Part shown: piece by piece, positions 47,055-56,881 of the stretch
How positions within the stretch are numbered: position 1 is the first letter of the stretch
Layout of the letters: each line of letters starts with the position of its first letter
Source of the DNA: Chloranthus sessilifolius
Taxonomy: Eukaryota > Streptophyta > Magnoliopsida > Chloranthales > Chloranthaceae
Direction of reading: 5' to 3'
DNA: 64,000 nucleotides
Assembly: GCA_021018995.1 (NCBI GenBank)
Contig: CM037586.1
Coordinates: 7,972,328 to 8,036,327, forward strand
The notes under the pieces: generated by a model
Database searches by the model: none
What the model was told of the DNA's origin: nothing
The model's input: the letters and a program-made list of their open reading frames with translations, nothing else
Position numbers and translations under genes: made by a program

Positions 47055-47066
47055 TGGTATCAAAGC
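47055..47066 (+). other. Primer-binding site of the outer element
   Basis: TGGTATCAAAGC, one mismatch from the initiator tRNA-Met site, lies 38 nt after the LTR end instead of directly beside it. Confidence 0.6.
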
Positions 47067-47070
47067 ACAG

Positions 47071-47683
47071 TGTTGGAATCATCAATAGATTCATGGAAGC
47101 ACCAAAACACGGTCACTTCTTGGCTGCTAAAAGGGTTTTGCGATACATCAAGGGTACAATTGATCATGATTTATTTTATAAGCCTACTAATGCTTTTGAT
47201 CTTGTAGGATTCTAAGATAGTGACTTTGGTGGAGATCCTGATGAAAGAAAAAGTACATCAGGATATGTTTTCAATATTGGTTCAGCTGCAGTTTCGTGAT
47301 CATCAAAAAAGCAAAATGTTGTTGCTCTCTCATCATGTGGAGCTGAATATATAGTTGCTGCAACATGTGCTTGTCAAGCTATTTGGTTGAAGAATTTATT
47401 AAAGGAGTTGCATCACTCTACAAATCAACCAGTAACAATCTATGTTGATAATAGATCAACCACTTCATTAGCAAAGAATCCTGTGTCTCATGGTCGAAGC
47501 AAATATATTGACACAAAGTATCATTTTATCCGAGATCAAGTGAAGAAGAATGAAGTCAACCTCATCTATTGCAAGTCCGAAGAACAGGTTGCGGACATTT
47601 TTACGGAGCCTTTAAAGTTTCATACATTTCAAGGATTGAAGACTTTACTTGGAGTAACTTCGAAACTTGGGTTTGAGAGGGAG
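47071..47683 (+). pseudogene. Copia RNase H (3' end of pol), displaced to the front
   Basis: RNase H removes the RNA strand during reverse transcription. The frame starts VGIINRFMEAPKHGHFLAA and continues RVLRYIKGT, DSDFGGDPDERKSTSGYVF, ALSSCGAEY and YVDNRSTTSLAKNP, ending KYHFIRDQ, EEQVADIFTEPL. The acidic residues (D, E, D) are present. Stops lie near 47214 and 47298. It is followed by a polypurine tract (GAGAGGGAG) and the inner LTR, as at the normal 3' end of a copia element. Here it precedes gag instead of following RT. Confidence 0.88.
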
Positions 47684-48100
47684 TGTTGGAATACAAACCC
47701 AAGTAAAGTGGGTCTTGGGTTGCACACCTTGAAAAATTATTTTGGGACATGCTTTAAGTAACTTTTTCAAGTTATAAGGTGACTTTTCATTTGTCAAGAA
47801 GACCTTTCATTTTTCAAGAGAAAAATAATTATTTTATTTTGTTTCCTTGAAGTCGCTATCTAGAAGTCATTTCCTAGGTGTCTTTTCAAGGTTCTAGGTG
47901 TCTTTTAATATTTCAAAGTATCTTTTACATTTTCAATATACTTTTATCCTTATATATAATTGTGTAACCGGATAGCAAGATACAAGTTGAATTTTTAAAA
48001 TGAAAAGTAAGTTTAAAGTGTTAGTAGCTAGCAAGCTCTTTTAATATAAAGAAATCCTTTGTAGTGCAACAGCACAAGCTAATCTATTTTATCTCCTTCA
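47684..48100 (+). repeat. LTR of the inner copia element (single copy)
   Basis: TGTTGGAATACAAACC...ATCTCCTTCA, 417 bp. RNase H and a polypurine tract lie before it, and a primer-binding site and gag after it, so it serves as both the 3' and 5' LTR, as in a one-LTR circle. Confidence 0.85.
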
Positions 48101-48103
48101 AAT

Positions 48104-48118
48104 TGGTATCAAAGTACC
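48104..48118 (+). other. Primer-binding site of the inner copia element
   Basis: TGGTATCAAAGTACC three bases after the LTR; initiator tRNA-Met type. Confidence 0.75.
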
Positions 48119-48138
48119 GTTCGATTAAGATAGCGAAT

Positions 48139-49100
48139 ATGATTCAGCCCCAAATTCCAGTCTTAACAAAAGAAATCTATGATAATTGGAGCATCCAAAT
48201 GAAAGTCTTGCTAGGATCGCAAGATTTGTGGGACATCGTCGATAACGACTATAATGAACCGGAATCACCACAAGCGGAAGCGACACTTATGGCAACTCAA
48301 AAAGAAGCATTGAAAGATGTACGAAAGAAGGATAAGAAAGCACTTTTCTTAATCTACCAAGGAGTTGAAACATCAATTTTTGAAAAAATATCAATGCCAC
48401 ATTGTCTAAGCAAGCTTGGGAGATCTTGCAAATTTCATTCAAAGGAGCTGATAAAGCAAAAAAGGTTCGTCTTCAAACTCTTTGAGCTGAATTTGGATTC
48501 ATTCATATGAACAAAAGTGAGTCGATTTCAGAATATTTTTCTCGTATTTTGATTATTGTTAACAAAATGAAGAGAAATGGTGAAAGCATGGAGGATGTAC
48601 AGGTGATAGAACAAATTCTAAGATCGTTGATAAAACAATTTGAACACATTGTGGTGGCGATTGAAGAAGCGAAAGATTTGTCCACTTTTTCAATTGATGA
48701 ACTCATGGGATCACTTGAAGCCCATGAACAAAGAATGAAACAAAACTCTAATGAAGAAGTAGAGCAAGCTTTGCAAGGCAAATTGATCCTTAAAGAAGAT
48801 AAAAAGAACTTCAGAGGACGTGGCAGAGGATACTGAGGCAGAGGTTTTACTGGTGGTGGCCGTGATAATTATCATAATGAAAAGGGACATGATGATCATG
48901 GTGATTTTTCAAATGAACGAGGATGAAGCCAAAGAGGAAGAGGTCATAGAGACCTTTCCAATTCATCATACAAGCCAAGGTATGATAAATCACATGTCAA
49001 ATGTTACAATTGTCAAAAGTTTGGTCACTATAGTAATGAATGTAGAAGTAAATCTACAAATGATGTTGATGAACAAACTAATCTCTCTAAAGAAAAGGTT
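48139..49100 (+). pseudogene. Copia gag with CCHC zinc knuckle
   Basis: Gag forms the virus-like particle. The start ATG at 48139 gives MIQPQIPVLTKEIYDNWS, then KVLLGSQDLWDIV and AL(F)LIYQGVETSIFEKIS, the UBN2-type copia gag. After a frameshift near 48420 comes SISEYFSRILIIVNKMKRNG and EQILRSLIKQFEHIVVAIEE. A Gly/Arg-rich stretch with a stop (48834) and a frame change follows. The knuckle [14 protein letters not shown] (C-x2-C-x4-H-x4-C) lies at 49002-49043. Confidence 0.85.
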
Positions 49101-50015
49101 GAACAAGTAACTACTGTGTTACTTGCATATAAGGGAGATGAATCAAGAAATCAACCCATTTGGTTTCTTGATACTGGGGCCAGTAATCATATGTATGGTG
49201 AAAAAGAAATGTTTATTAGGTTTGATGAATCGGTAAAAGGTAATGTGACGTTTGGCGACTTATCTAAAACTCCAGTAAAAGGAAAGGGAAAAATTATAAT
49301 TCAATTAAAAAATTGTGATCATTAATATATTTTCGATATTTATTATGTTCTCGCAATGCGAAGTAATATTCTAAGTTTGGGACAACTCTTAGAAAATAGT
49401 TATGACATACACATGAAGGATCACACTCTTGTTATTAAAAATTGCAATAATAATGTCATTGCAAAGGTGGAGATGTCAAATAATAAACTTTTCATTTTAA
49501 ATATCAAGAATGAAGCAGTTAAATGCTTCAACTCTATTGTGAAAGACAACTCTTGATTATAGCATTTGCGCTACGAACATCTTGATTTTAGCGGGCTAGA
49601 GTTGTTATCTCAAACTAATATGGTGAAAAGTTTACCTAAAATAGAGCATCCAAAATAATTATGTGAATGATGTATTTTGGGTAAACAACATAGATTGAGT
49701 TTTCCGGTGGGAGAATCAAGAAGATCTTTTGAACCTCTTCAACTTATTCACTCTGATGTTGCGGGTCCAATGGAGGTTACATCAAAAGGAGGAAATAGAT
49801 ATTTTCTCACTTTTATCAATGATTTCAGCAGAAAGACTTTGGTGTATTTTCTCAAACAATAATCAAATGTGTTTGAGACTTTCATACAATTTAAATCAAT
49901 GGTGGAAAAACAGAGTGGTTATTTTCTTAAGACTATAAGATCTGATAGAGGTGGTGAATTCACCTCAAGTGTGTTTCAAAAATTTTGCAGGTCAAATGGA
50001 ATCAAACATTAGTTG
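49101..50015 (+). pseudogene. Copia protease and first half of integrase
   Basis: The protease active site reads [13 protein letters not shown] (about 49160). The integrase zinc region has LRYEHLDFSG and CILGKQHRLSFP. The core begins LIHSDVAGPMEV (first Asp) and IRSDRGGEFTS (second Asp), then stops at the gypsy LTR inserted at 50021. Stops lie at about 49323, 49555, 49657 and 49861. Integrase joins element DNA to the genome. The missing Glu motif is found after the insertion. Confidence 0.85.
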
Positions 50016-50020
50016 ACAGC
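50016..50020. repeat. Target-site duplication ACAGC, left copy
   Basis: ACAGC precedes the gypsy-type LTR and recurs at 52565-52569. Confidence 0.9.
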
Positions 50021-50604
50021 TGTAATAGCCCAAAAAATCACGCCAAACTGTGACCTCGGGATCCGTGCCCGATCGGTCATAGGTTTGACCAAATAGAAGT
50101 CCAATAGTTAGTATAGGGTGTGATGAACGGATGAGATGTGATGGGTTGAGTGTCTATGTGGTGTATGATGGAAAATGCGAAGTCGCATACACCTACTGCG
50201 GTGTATGTGCTCAACACACAAGGAAGGGGGAAAGATAAAAGGGTTTAATAACCCTAAAATTCTGGAAATTGGTTGTTGAAGGAGTAAAGAAGAGAGAGAG
50301 AGGAGTGAGAGGTTGAGCAAGCATTATTGTGAGGGATTGGAAGGGAGATTCTAGCATTAAAGAGGCCGATTTAGCGAGGAGAATCCGTTCAAGCTAAAGC
50401 TGGAACCCTAGCCTTTCCAACCATGGATTTGAAATCAATTTGAGATTGATTGAAGGTAAGAGTTATGTAGTTTAAATGCATGGATTGTAAGGGTAAATAG
50501 TGGTTAGAAATAGTATAAAATGTAGGATAAAAGTGTAGAAAAATAGAGGAAAAAGAGTGGAAAAAGATTGGAAAGAACAGCCAAAAGGAGGCTGAATCTA
50601 GCAA

Positions 50605-51082
50605 TTTCGATTAATCGAAATTGGGTTTCGATTAATCGAAATTGGCCAAGAAGTTGAAAAGTCAGAGGACCCCGATTTCGATTAATCGAATTGGGTTTCG
50701 ATTAATCGACTTTGGATTTCGATTAATCTAAATGGAAATCGATTGATCGACTGGGAGCCTACAGTGAACTCCAGTGGAGGAAAGAAAATAGCTTGGGGAA
50801 ATCGACTAATCGAAATGGGAATTCGATTAATCGATTTATAATTTCGATTAATCGATTTGGGATCGATTAATCGATTTTAGAAATTCGATTACTCGAATTG
50901 AGAATCGACAGATAGAGTGGAGAATTTCGATTAATCGAATTAGTTTTTGATTAATCGAATGAGAATCTCGATTAATCGATTTGAGAATCGATTAATCGAT
51001 ATTGACTTTCGATTAATCGATTTTGGAAATCGATTAATCGAATCAGATTCGATTAATCGATTTTGGAGTTCGATTAATCGAC
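50605..51082. repeat. Palindrome array, core CGATTAATCG
   Basis: About 19 copies of TTCGATTAATCGAA-like dyads, mostly 19-22 bp apart, ending in a regular run at about 50938-51082. Confidence 0.9.
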
Positions 51083-51594
51083 TGTGCTAAATTTTGTTGA
51101 CTTTTGAGTTTGACTTTAAGCTTCATGGAGGGTCTTGGACCTCCTTTATTGCATCCTTGGTGATGTGTTTCACATGTTATGTGGTACCATAGGTGGTACG
51201 TGTGAGCTAGTGCACAAGGAGTCACGTGGGACCTTGATGCGTTGATCAAACAAAGACTTGAGGTAGGGAACACCTTGAACATGTACTTTATTTTACAAGA
51301 GTATGTATGTAGTGATATAGAATTCAAATTCAAATGTTTTATTGCTTAAGAATTGTGAAAAGTGTGTGTGAGTGACACCCATAAGAGTAAGTATAATGAG
51401 CCATCCCCAGGGGATGAAGAAGTAAAGAGATAAGAGCATCAGGTGTGATGCAAGTGAATGGATACATCCCAGGGATGTATCCAAGATTGAATCATGATTG
51501 ATAAGGCCTAACTGATATAAGATAGCACATTTACACGGTGAATAACTATATGTAAGGCACCGATATTTTTGTTATTTGAGGTTTGATAGGGTAC

Positions 51595-51690
51595 CCCACC
51601 GACGTGGCGGGATATCCACGACTGACACGACAGGATATCCGTGACCGATACGGCGGTGAAACCGTAAGCCAGTGCGGAGGCTTATCCGTA
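51595..51690. repeat. Short tandem repeat of about 23 bp in the solo LTR
   Basis: GACGTGGCGGGATATCCACG-type units repeat three to four times with drift; the position parallels the 22-bp repeat of the LTR at 22223-24851. Confidence 0.6.
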
Positions 51691-52564
51691 CATAGTAAGC
51701 ACACCCCAGGGGTGTTGATTTGAGACAAGTGAAACCCCGCCACCAATCCCCAGGGGAAAGGGGCTTGGGTACTATTTGTATTCCCAGGGAATACGTTAAA
51801 AGTGTCTATATAGATGACGATGAAGGGTATCTCATCGGGGTTCGATGCTATATTGCTCGGGGATTACTTAAGTTGAAAGTTTAAGTTTTGCTTTAGGCCT
51901 CTTCAGCATCATTGATGAATAAATAAAGACATAAGTAAACTACCAGTAAAATGTAATGCTTTTAATTATTTTCATCATTGACTGTATAGACACATCATGC
52001 ATGGCATATCATGGAATATATGTGAGTAATAATTTATATGTTCAACTGTGTTTTGTTCCCTATTGAGCTAGGATGTAGCTCACCCTATAGACTATACGTC
52101 GCAGGTCCATTACTAGCAGCGGCCGAGGCTTCAGGAGACGCTGACCCTGGTGAGTCGGACCTTACGGCCGGCGAAGAGTTGGAGCCACCTCCTGAGGACT
52201 TCTTCTAGAGGACTCCGTTGTGCCACTTTGAGGGCTTTTTGAGAGAGATTGGTACGGTTTGGTATGTCAAGCCTTGTTTTGGTTAAACCATGTATATATT
52301 GAGTTTGGGATTATTCTTTTGGGGCGAACCATCCGTGATGATTGCTATCATCGATGGTTCGGATCGGTTCTCCATTCATGCAGAGGCATAAGGGTAGAAC
52401 TGTCTTTTGGAGAATTGCTTTATGATAGATTTAAATTCCGCAGTTTCATTTATTATTTTATTTTCTGCTTGATATGCCAATATTCCGTGCTTAGCTAAGG
52501 GGCACGGTCAAGATGATCGTGCTGATGGCACGGGTTTCGAGGTGTCGAAATGCGGGCTGTCACA

Positions 52565-54138
52565 ACAGCTGCATACACTCCTTAATAAAATGGCGTCGCA
52601 GAAAGGAAGAATCGCACCATTCTTGACATTGCAAGGAGTATGCTCAAAGGAAAGAACATGCCAAAGGAGTTTTGGGCAGAGGCAGTTGCTTGTGTTGTCT
52701 ATTTGCTTAATAGAAGCCCCACCAAAAGTGTCAAGTTTATGACACCTCAAGAAGCATGGAGCGGCTACAAACTCAGAGCTGGGCACCTCAAAGTGTTTGG
52801 GTGCATTGCATATGCACATGTTCCAAGTCAAAGAAGAACGAAGCTTGATGACGAGGGAGAAAAATGCATCTTCCTTGGATATGATGAACTTATAAAGGGT
52901 TACAAATTATTCAATTGTATAATCGAGAAGATCATTATTTCTACAAATATTATCTTTGATGAAGAAACATCTTGGAAATGAAACACATGTGAAGAACAAA
53001 GTAAAGAAAAATTATAGTTGATGAAGAAGTCATCAAAGAGAATGATAAGGAGAATCAAACTCATCCTCCAACTCCTTCCCAAACTCCTTATTCACCATAT
53101 CATTTCCGTTGGCCGATATTGCATCATCAAATAGTGAATCAAGGGCATCGATAAAAATAAGAAGTCTCAATGATATCTACGATCAAATGGAGGTGGTCGA
53201 TTTTACTTTATTTTGTCTTTTTACGGATTGTGATCCGTTGTACTTTGAAGAAGCTATTATTAATCGTAGATGGCAAAATGCTATGGATGAAGAAATCCAA
53301 GCAATAGAAAAGAATGATACATGGGCACTTACCACTTTACCAAAAGGAAAAGAGGCCATAGGAGTAAAATGGGTCTACAAGACAAAAAAAAATCAAGAAG
53401 GTGAAGTTGAAAGATACAAAGCGAGGCTAGTCGTCAAAGGCTACAAACAACGTCAAGGCATTGACTATCAAGAAGTGTTTGCACCGGTTGCAAGATTTGA
53501 TACTATAAGGCTCCTTATAGTCTTAGCTGCCCAAAATGGTTGGAATATTTTTCAAATGGACGTAAAGTCGGCATTTTTGAATGGCTATCTTCAAGAAGAA
53601 ATGTACATAGAGAAATCGGAGGGCTACATAAAAAAGGGTCAAGAGGCATGTGTGTACCGATTAAAGAAAGCATTGTATGGGCTCAAACAAGCACCAAGAG
53701 CATGGAACACTCGCATCGATGAATTCTTTCAAAAGAATGAGTTCATAAAATATCCATATGAGTATGCCTTATACACCAAAATAAACGGTGTTGGGGATAT
53801 AATAATCATTTGCTTGTATGTTGATGACATGATCTTAACAGGGAACAATCTTCTTATAATTAAAGATTTTTAAAAATCCATGATCAAGGAATTTGAAATG
53901 ACCGACATTGGCAAGATGTCATTTTTTCTTGGGATAGCGGTAAAGCAAACGGAGGGAGAAATTTTTATCTCACAAGAAAAGTATGTAAAAGAAATTCTTG
54001 GAAAATTCAAAATGAACAATTGTAATTCGGCAAACACACCTATGGAAGTGGTTTTGAAGCTACAAAAGGAAGAACAAGGCGATTCGGTAGATCCTACACT
54101 CTTCAAAGCTTGGTTAGAAGTCTTAGATATTTAACAGT
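52565..54138 (+). pseudogene. Copia integrase C-terminal half and reverse transcriptase
   Basis: It resumes directly after the ACAGC duplication with AAYTP and, across a frame break, the Glu-bearing [30 protein letters not shown] and [12 protein letters not shown] follow. RT is open from 53109 to 53873: WVYKTKKNQEGEVERYKARL, QEVFAPVARFDTIRLLI, FQMDVKSAFLNG, YGLKQAPRAWN and the catalytic CLYVDDMILTGN. After a stop at 53871 it continues DIGKMSFFLGIAVKQ to a frameshift near 54107, and SLRYLTVT ends at 54138. The next residues of a normal copia pol are those found at 47071. Confidence 0.9.
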
Positions 54139-54387
54139 CACTCTATGTTGAGTTGACCTGGAAGCATCTAAGCTATTTGAGAACTATGTTTCTCCTATGT
54201 TTTGGACGAGTGAAGTCCATCATTGTCTTTTGGACGAGTGAAGTTCACAGTGAATTCACCTGGTGTTCGCAAACACAGGTAAGGTCAGTGTTTTGTTTAA
54301 TGGTTTGTTTCATGTGCAGTACCATGACGAATGATCCCGATTAAAGATGAAACGCGAAGCAATACGTAATTTTGATTTAAGGAGAAG
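54139..54387 (+). other. 3' internal tail of the outer element with polypurine tract
   Basis: Non-coding; TTGGACGAGTGAAGT occurs twice (about 54202 and 54230). It ends in TTTAAGGAGAAG, a polypurine tract, directly before the 3' LTR. Confidence 0.65.
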
Positions 54388-54883
54388 TGTTAGAAGTTGT
54401 AAATCAAAATTTATTATTTTGAGTGAACCAAAGTGTGAAGAGTAGATTACTAAGAGTCATTCTTAGTTAATTGTGTCAAATAAGTTTGATTCATTTTGAA
54501 TTATGTATGATGTTAATGAGTGTCTTGAAAAGTGTAAAAGATGCATTAATTATTATGTACTAAGTTTTGGTCCTAGTAGTCTATAAAAGGGTCATTGTGT
54601 CTATGTCAAGCTAGAGAGAGAAGAGATATATCATCCAATCAAGAAGTACAAGAAAGAAGTGAATCAAGAGTTTGTGAACGAGAAGCTTATTGTAAGTGTT
54701 TGATAATATATAAAGCATATAGTTTTGAGAGTCGTCTTTTGTGTTTATGTTAGGAGCTCTGCATGGATCTTTGTGATCATGCATCTCCGATTTAATATGC
54801 TTTATTGTGTTTCCGCTGTGTACATGTTGGGGAAGCTAGTTAGATGCTTACCTCAGATTGGCTCTATTGATTTTGAACCAACA
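54388..54883 (+). repeat. 3' LTR of the outer copia-class element
   Basis: 496 bp, same length as the 5' LTR; followed by GTCTA (54884-54888). Confidence 0.92.
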
Positions 54884-54927
54884 GTCTACCCACTAAGCAG
54901 AAAATAAGGAACACTCACGCGAACCAA

Positions 54928-55320
54928 ATGTCTCATTGTGCAATTAACACTCGAACTCCAAACAATGAAGAAAGAAGATCAAATGATCAATCAATATCAA
55001 ATTATATACAAAAGGCAAAGACCGTATCCGATAATCTCGATGCAGTTTTTAAAGATGGCTATGATTTTGACCTTATTGGCCATATTCTGAAGGAGCTTGG
55101 ATCTGAATATGATCTTTTTGTGTGTTGCACTGCATGCTCTCCGATCGAATTTGAACTTATCCTTGATGACCTCCATTCCCTTCTTCTTTGTTAAGAGCTG
55201 AGCTTTCTGCAACAACAATCTCCTTTTGATGAGGTACCTTACAGACATGCTGGTGCAAGTTTGACCATTCATTGCAATAGTCAGTTTTGCTTTGGTAAAT
55301 CTCCAAAACCTGGTCTTTAG
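54928..55320 (+). pseudogene. Copia gag fragment of another element
   Basis: SISNYIQKAKTVSDNLDAVF, LIGHILKELGSEYDLFV and ELILDDLHSLLL, then LSFLQQQSPFDEVPY after a stop near 55193, is the central UBN2-type gag region found in plant copia elements. It differs from the gag at 48139 and was the landing area of the composite element, only 40 bp away. No LTRs, protease or RT follow. Confidence 0.75.
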
Positions 55321-55562
55321 AGAGTAGTAAAGAGCCTCTACTGCTCTTTATTGTTGAAAATGAATATGGGGAGAGAGAGAAGGATTGGAGGAAGAAAAAT
55401 GGGTAGGCCTCTCTTTTAAACAGTCCTCTTTAAAAGAGCGTGATTTTTCATGCTCTTTTAAAAAGGGCTGTTTTCCCAGTCTCAAAGAGCAGCCTCCATT
55501 TTATCTTCTTCCAATCCTTCTCTCTCTCTCACATTTCTTTACAAGAACAAAGAGTAGCTGCT
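55321..55562. other. MITE-like sequence split by the TRIM-like element
   Basis: Inverted AGAGCAGTAGAGG/CCTCTACTGCTCT and TTTAAAAGAG-type segments occur here. The sequence after the next element (TGCTGCCTTTTCTACTCTCA, then AATGCCAAACACATCC) looks like the other half. Confidence 0.4.
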
Positions 55563-56530
55563 TGTGACGGGGCAAATACTCGAGCTTGCAGCATGGTGTG
55601 TGTGGCACGACATGTGGTGCCAGGAGGGCACGCGACATGGGGCCAAGTGGGCCTGACGACGTGGTCGCGCTGCGAGGACGCGACACGGTCGCATGAGGGT
55701 AGGACGCGGAGCATCACGGTTGCGACACTGACGCGACATAACCAAGGTGGGCTAGCGACGCAGGAGGCATTGTGGTATGTCAAACCAAGGGGTTTGAGGT
55801 TCTCCTGCCATTCTGGCTGAATGACTGTTTTACCCTTATATAGGGGAAGGGAGCTTGAGAGCTATTCCCCCGCACACGGGGCCTTGCGTTGCTAGAGGGG
55901 CGCAAGTATCTCCTAGGTCTAAAAGGGTGGGCCTAGGACGTCGACGCAGCGATGCCGTGTGAAACCCGAGTGAGGTTGAAGTATGGCTCCGGACTATGCA
56001 TCGTGGTGCATACGGCTGGGCAACCTCACGTGAGAACACTAGAGCACTGCGTGGGACTCAGTTGAGCATGACAGCATGTGGGCTAAGGATGAATGTGTGC
56101 TAGTAATTCGGAACGCACACGAAGGCAAGCTGCGTGGGACTCAGTTGGGCACGCGAGCGTGAGGCACAAGGCTGTGGGCTTGGTTCGGCAGGCGAGCGAG
56201 GTACTAGTGCAGTGCATAGGGTGAAGCTTGAGTAGGCCAAGTTTAGCACAGTGGTGCAGATGGCGTGTCGTTAGGGGCACGATGAGCCGAATGGTAGGCC
56301 ATGAAACAAAGGTAACCATGTTGGGAGAGTTTCCGTCCTCTAGGCGGGTGGTATCAGAGCTGATGTGCAGATGGGTTGGCTTCGTTGCACGCGGTAGCGA
56401 AGCAACGCGCGAGTTGAAAGCGCGTCGAAGGACACTCCCGCGACTGTTGGTATCAGAAGTAGGCTGACCTAGAGAAGCGTGCGTTAGGTGTCGCACGGGA
56501 CTAAGGTTGCGAAAGTGCGACCTCGTGACA
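55563..56530 (+). repeat. 5' LTR of the TRIM-like element
   Basis: 968 bp, GC-rich. It contains a TATATAGG box near 55837 and two primer-site-like motifs, TGGTATCAGAGC (56349-56360) and TTGGTATCAGAAG (about 56447). Confidence 0.85.
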
Positions 56531-56533
56531 TTT

Positions 56534-56546
56534 TGGTATCAAAGCC
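56534..56546 (+). other. Primer-binding site of the TRIM-like element
   Basis: TGGTATCAAAGCC starts three bases after the LTR; initiator tRNA-Met type. Confidence 0.8.
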
Positions 56547-56881
56547 AAGTTCGATCCAGAAGTGATTATGCTATTGAGAAAATTGGTGCGGAGGCACGCG
56601 ATATGGTGCCAAGAGGGCACGCGACATCCATGAACAAGTGGTGCGGAGGCATGCAATGTGGTGTTAAGAGGACACGTGACATCCCTAAGCTAGTTAACAG
56701 GTGAGGGCCTTGTGACAGCAGAACCAAGTTGACCCGACCGGGGTGACAGTGGGGAGCTAGTGGGAAGGTGCGGACCTAAGAACTGGAAATGAGATGTGAA
56801 CAAGCTGGGAGGAGTTGGCGGGGTCAGTTCACTATGATCATGCGTCAACGAGGACGTTGACATTTATGGAGTGGTGGAGGA

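Larger units (their letters stand above)
50021..52564 (+). mobile_element. Gypsy-type solo LTR, 2,544 bp, inserted in copia integrase
   Basis: Begins TGTAATAGCCC and ends GGGCTGTCACA, inverted termini typical of LTRs, with ACAGC on both sides. It has no gag or pol. It contains a palindrome array (50605-51082), a 23-bp-type repeat (51595-51690), and GCTCACCC near 52079 followed by CGCAGGTCC. Size and structure fit a solo LTR left by recombination between two LTRs. Confidence 0.85.
46521..54883 (+). mobile_element. Composite LTR retrotransposon enclosing a circularly permuted copia element
   Basis: A pair of 496-bp LTRs with GTCTA duplications and a polypurine tract (AAGGAGAAG before 54388) defines one inserted unit of 8,363 bp. 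Inside, the coding order is RNase H (47071-47683), a different LTR (47684-48100), primer-binding site, gag, protease, integrase and RT (to 54138). That is a copia element opened at one point between RT and RNase H. A 2,544-bp gypsy-type LTR is nested in integrase. Sequence belonging only to the outer element is short: 47017-47070 and 54139-54387. Confidence 0.8.
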
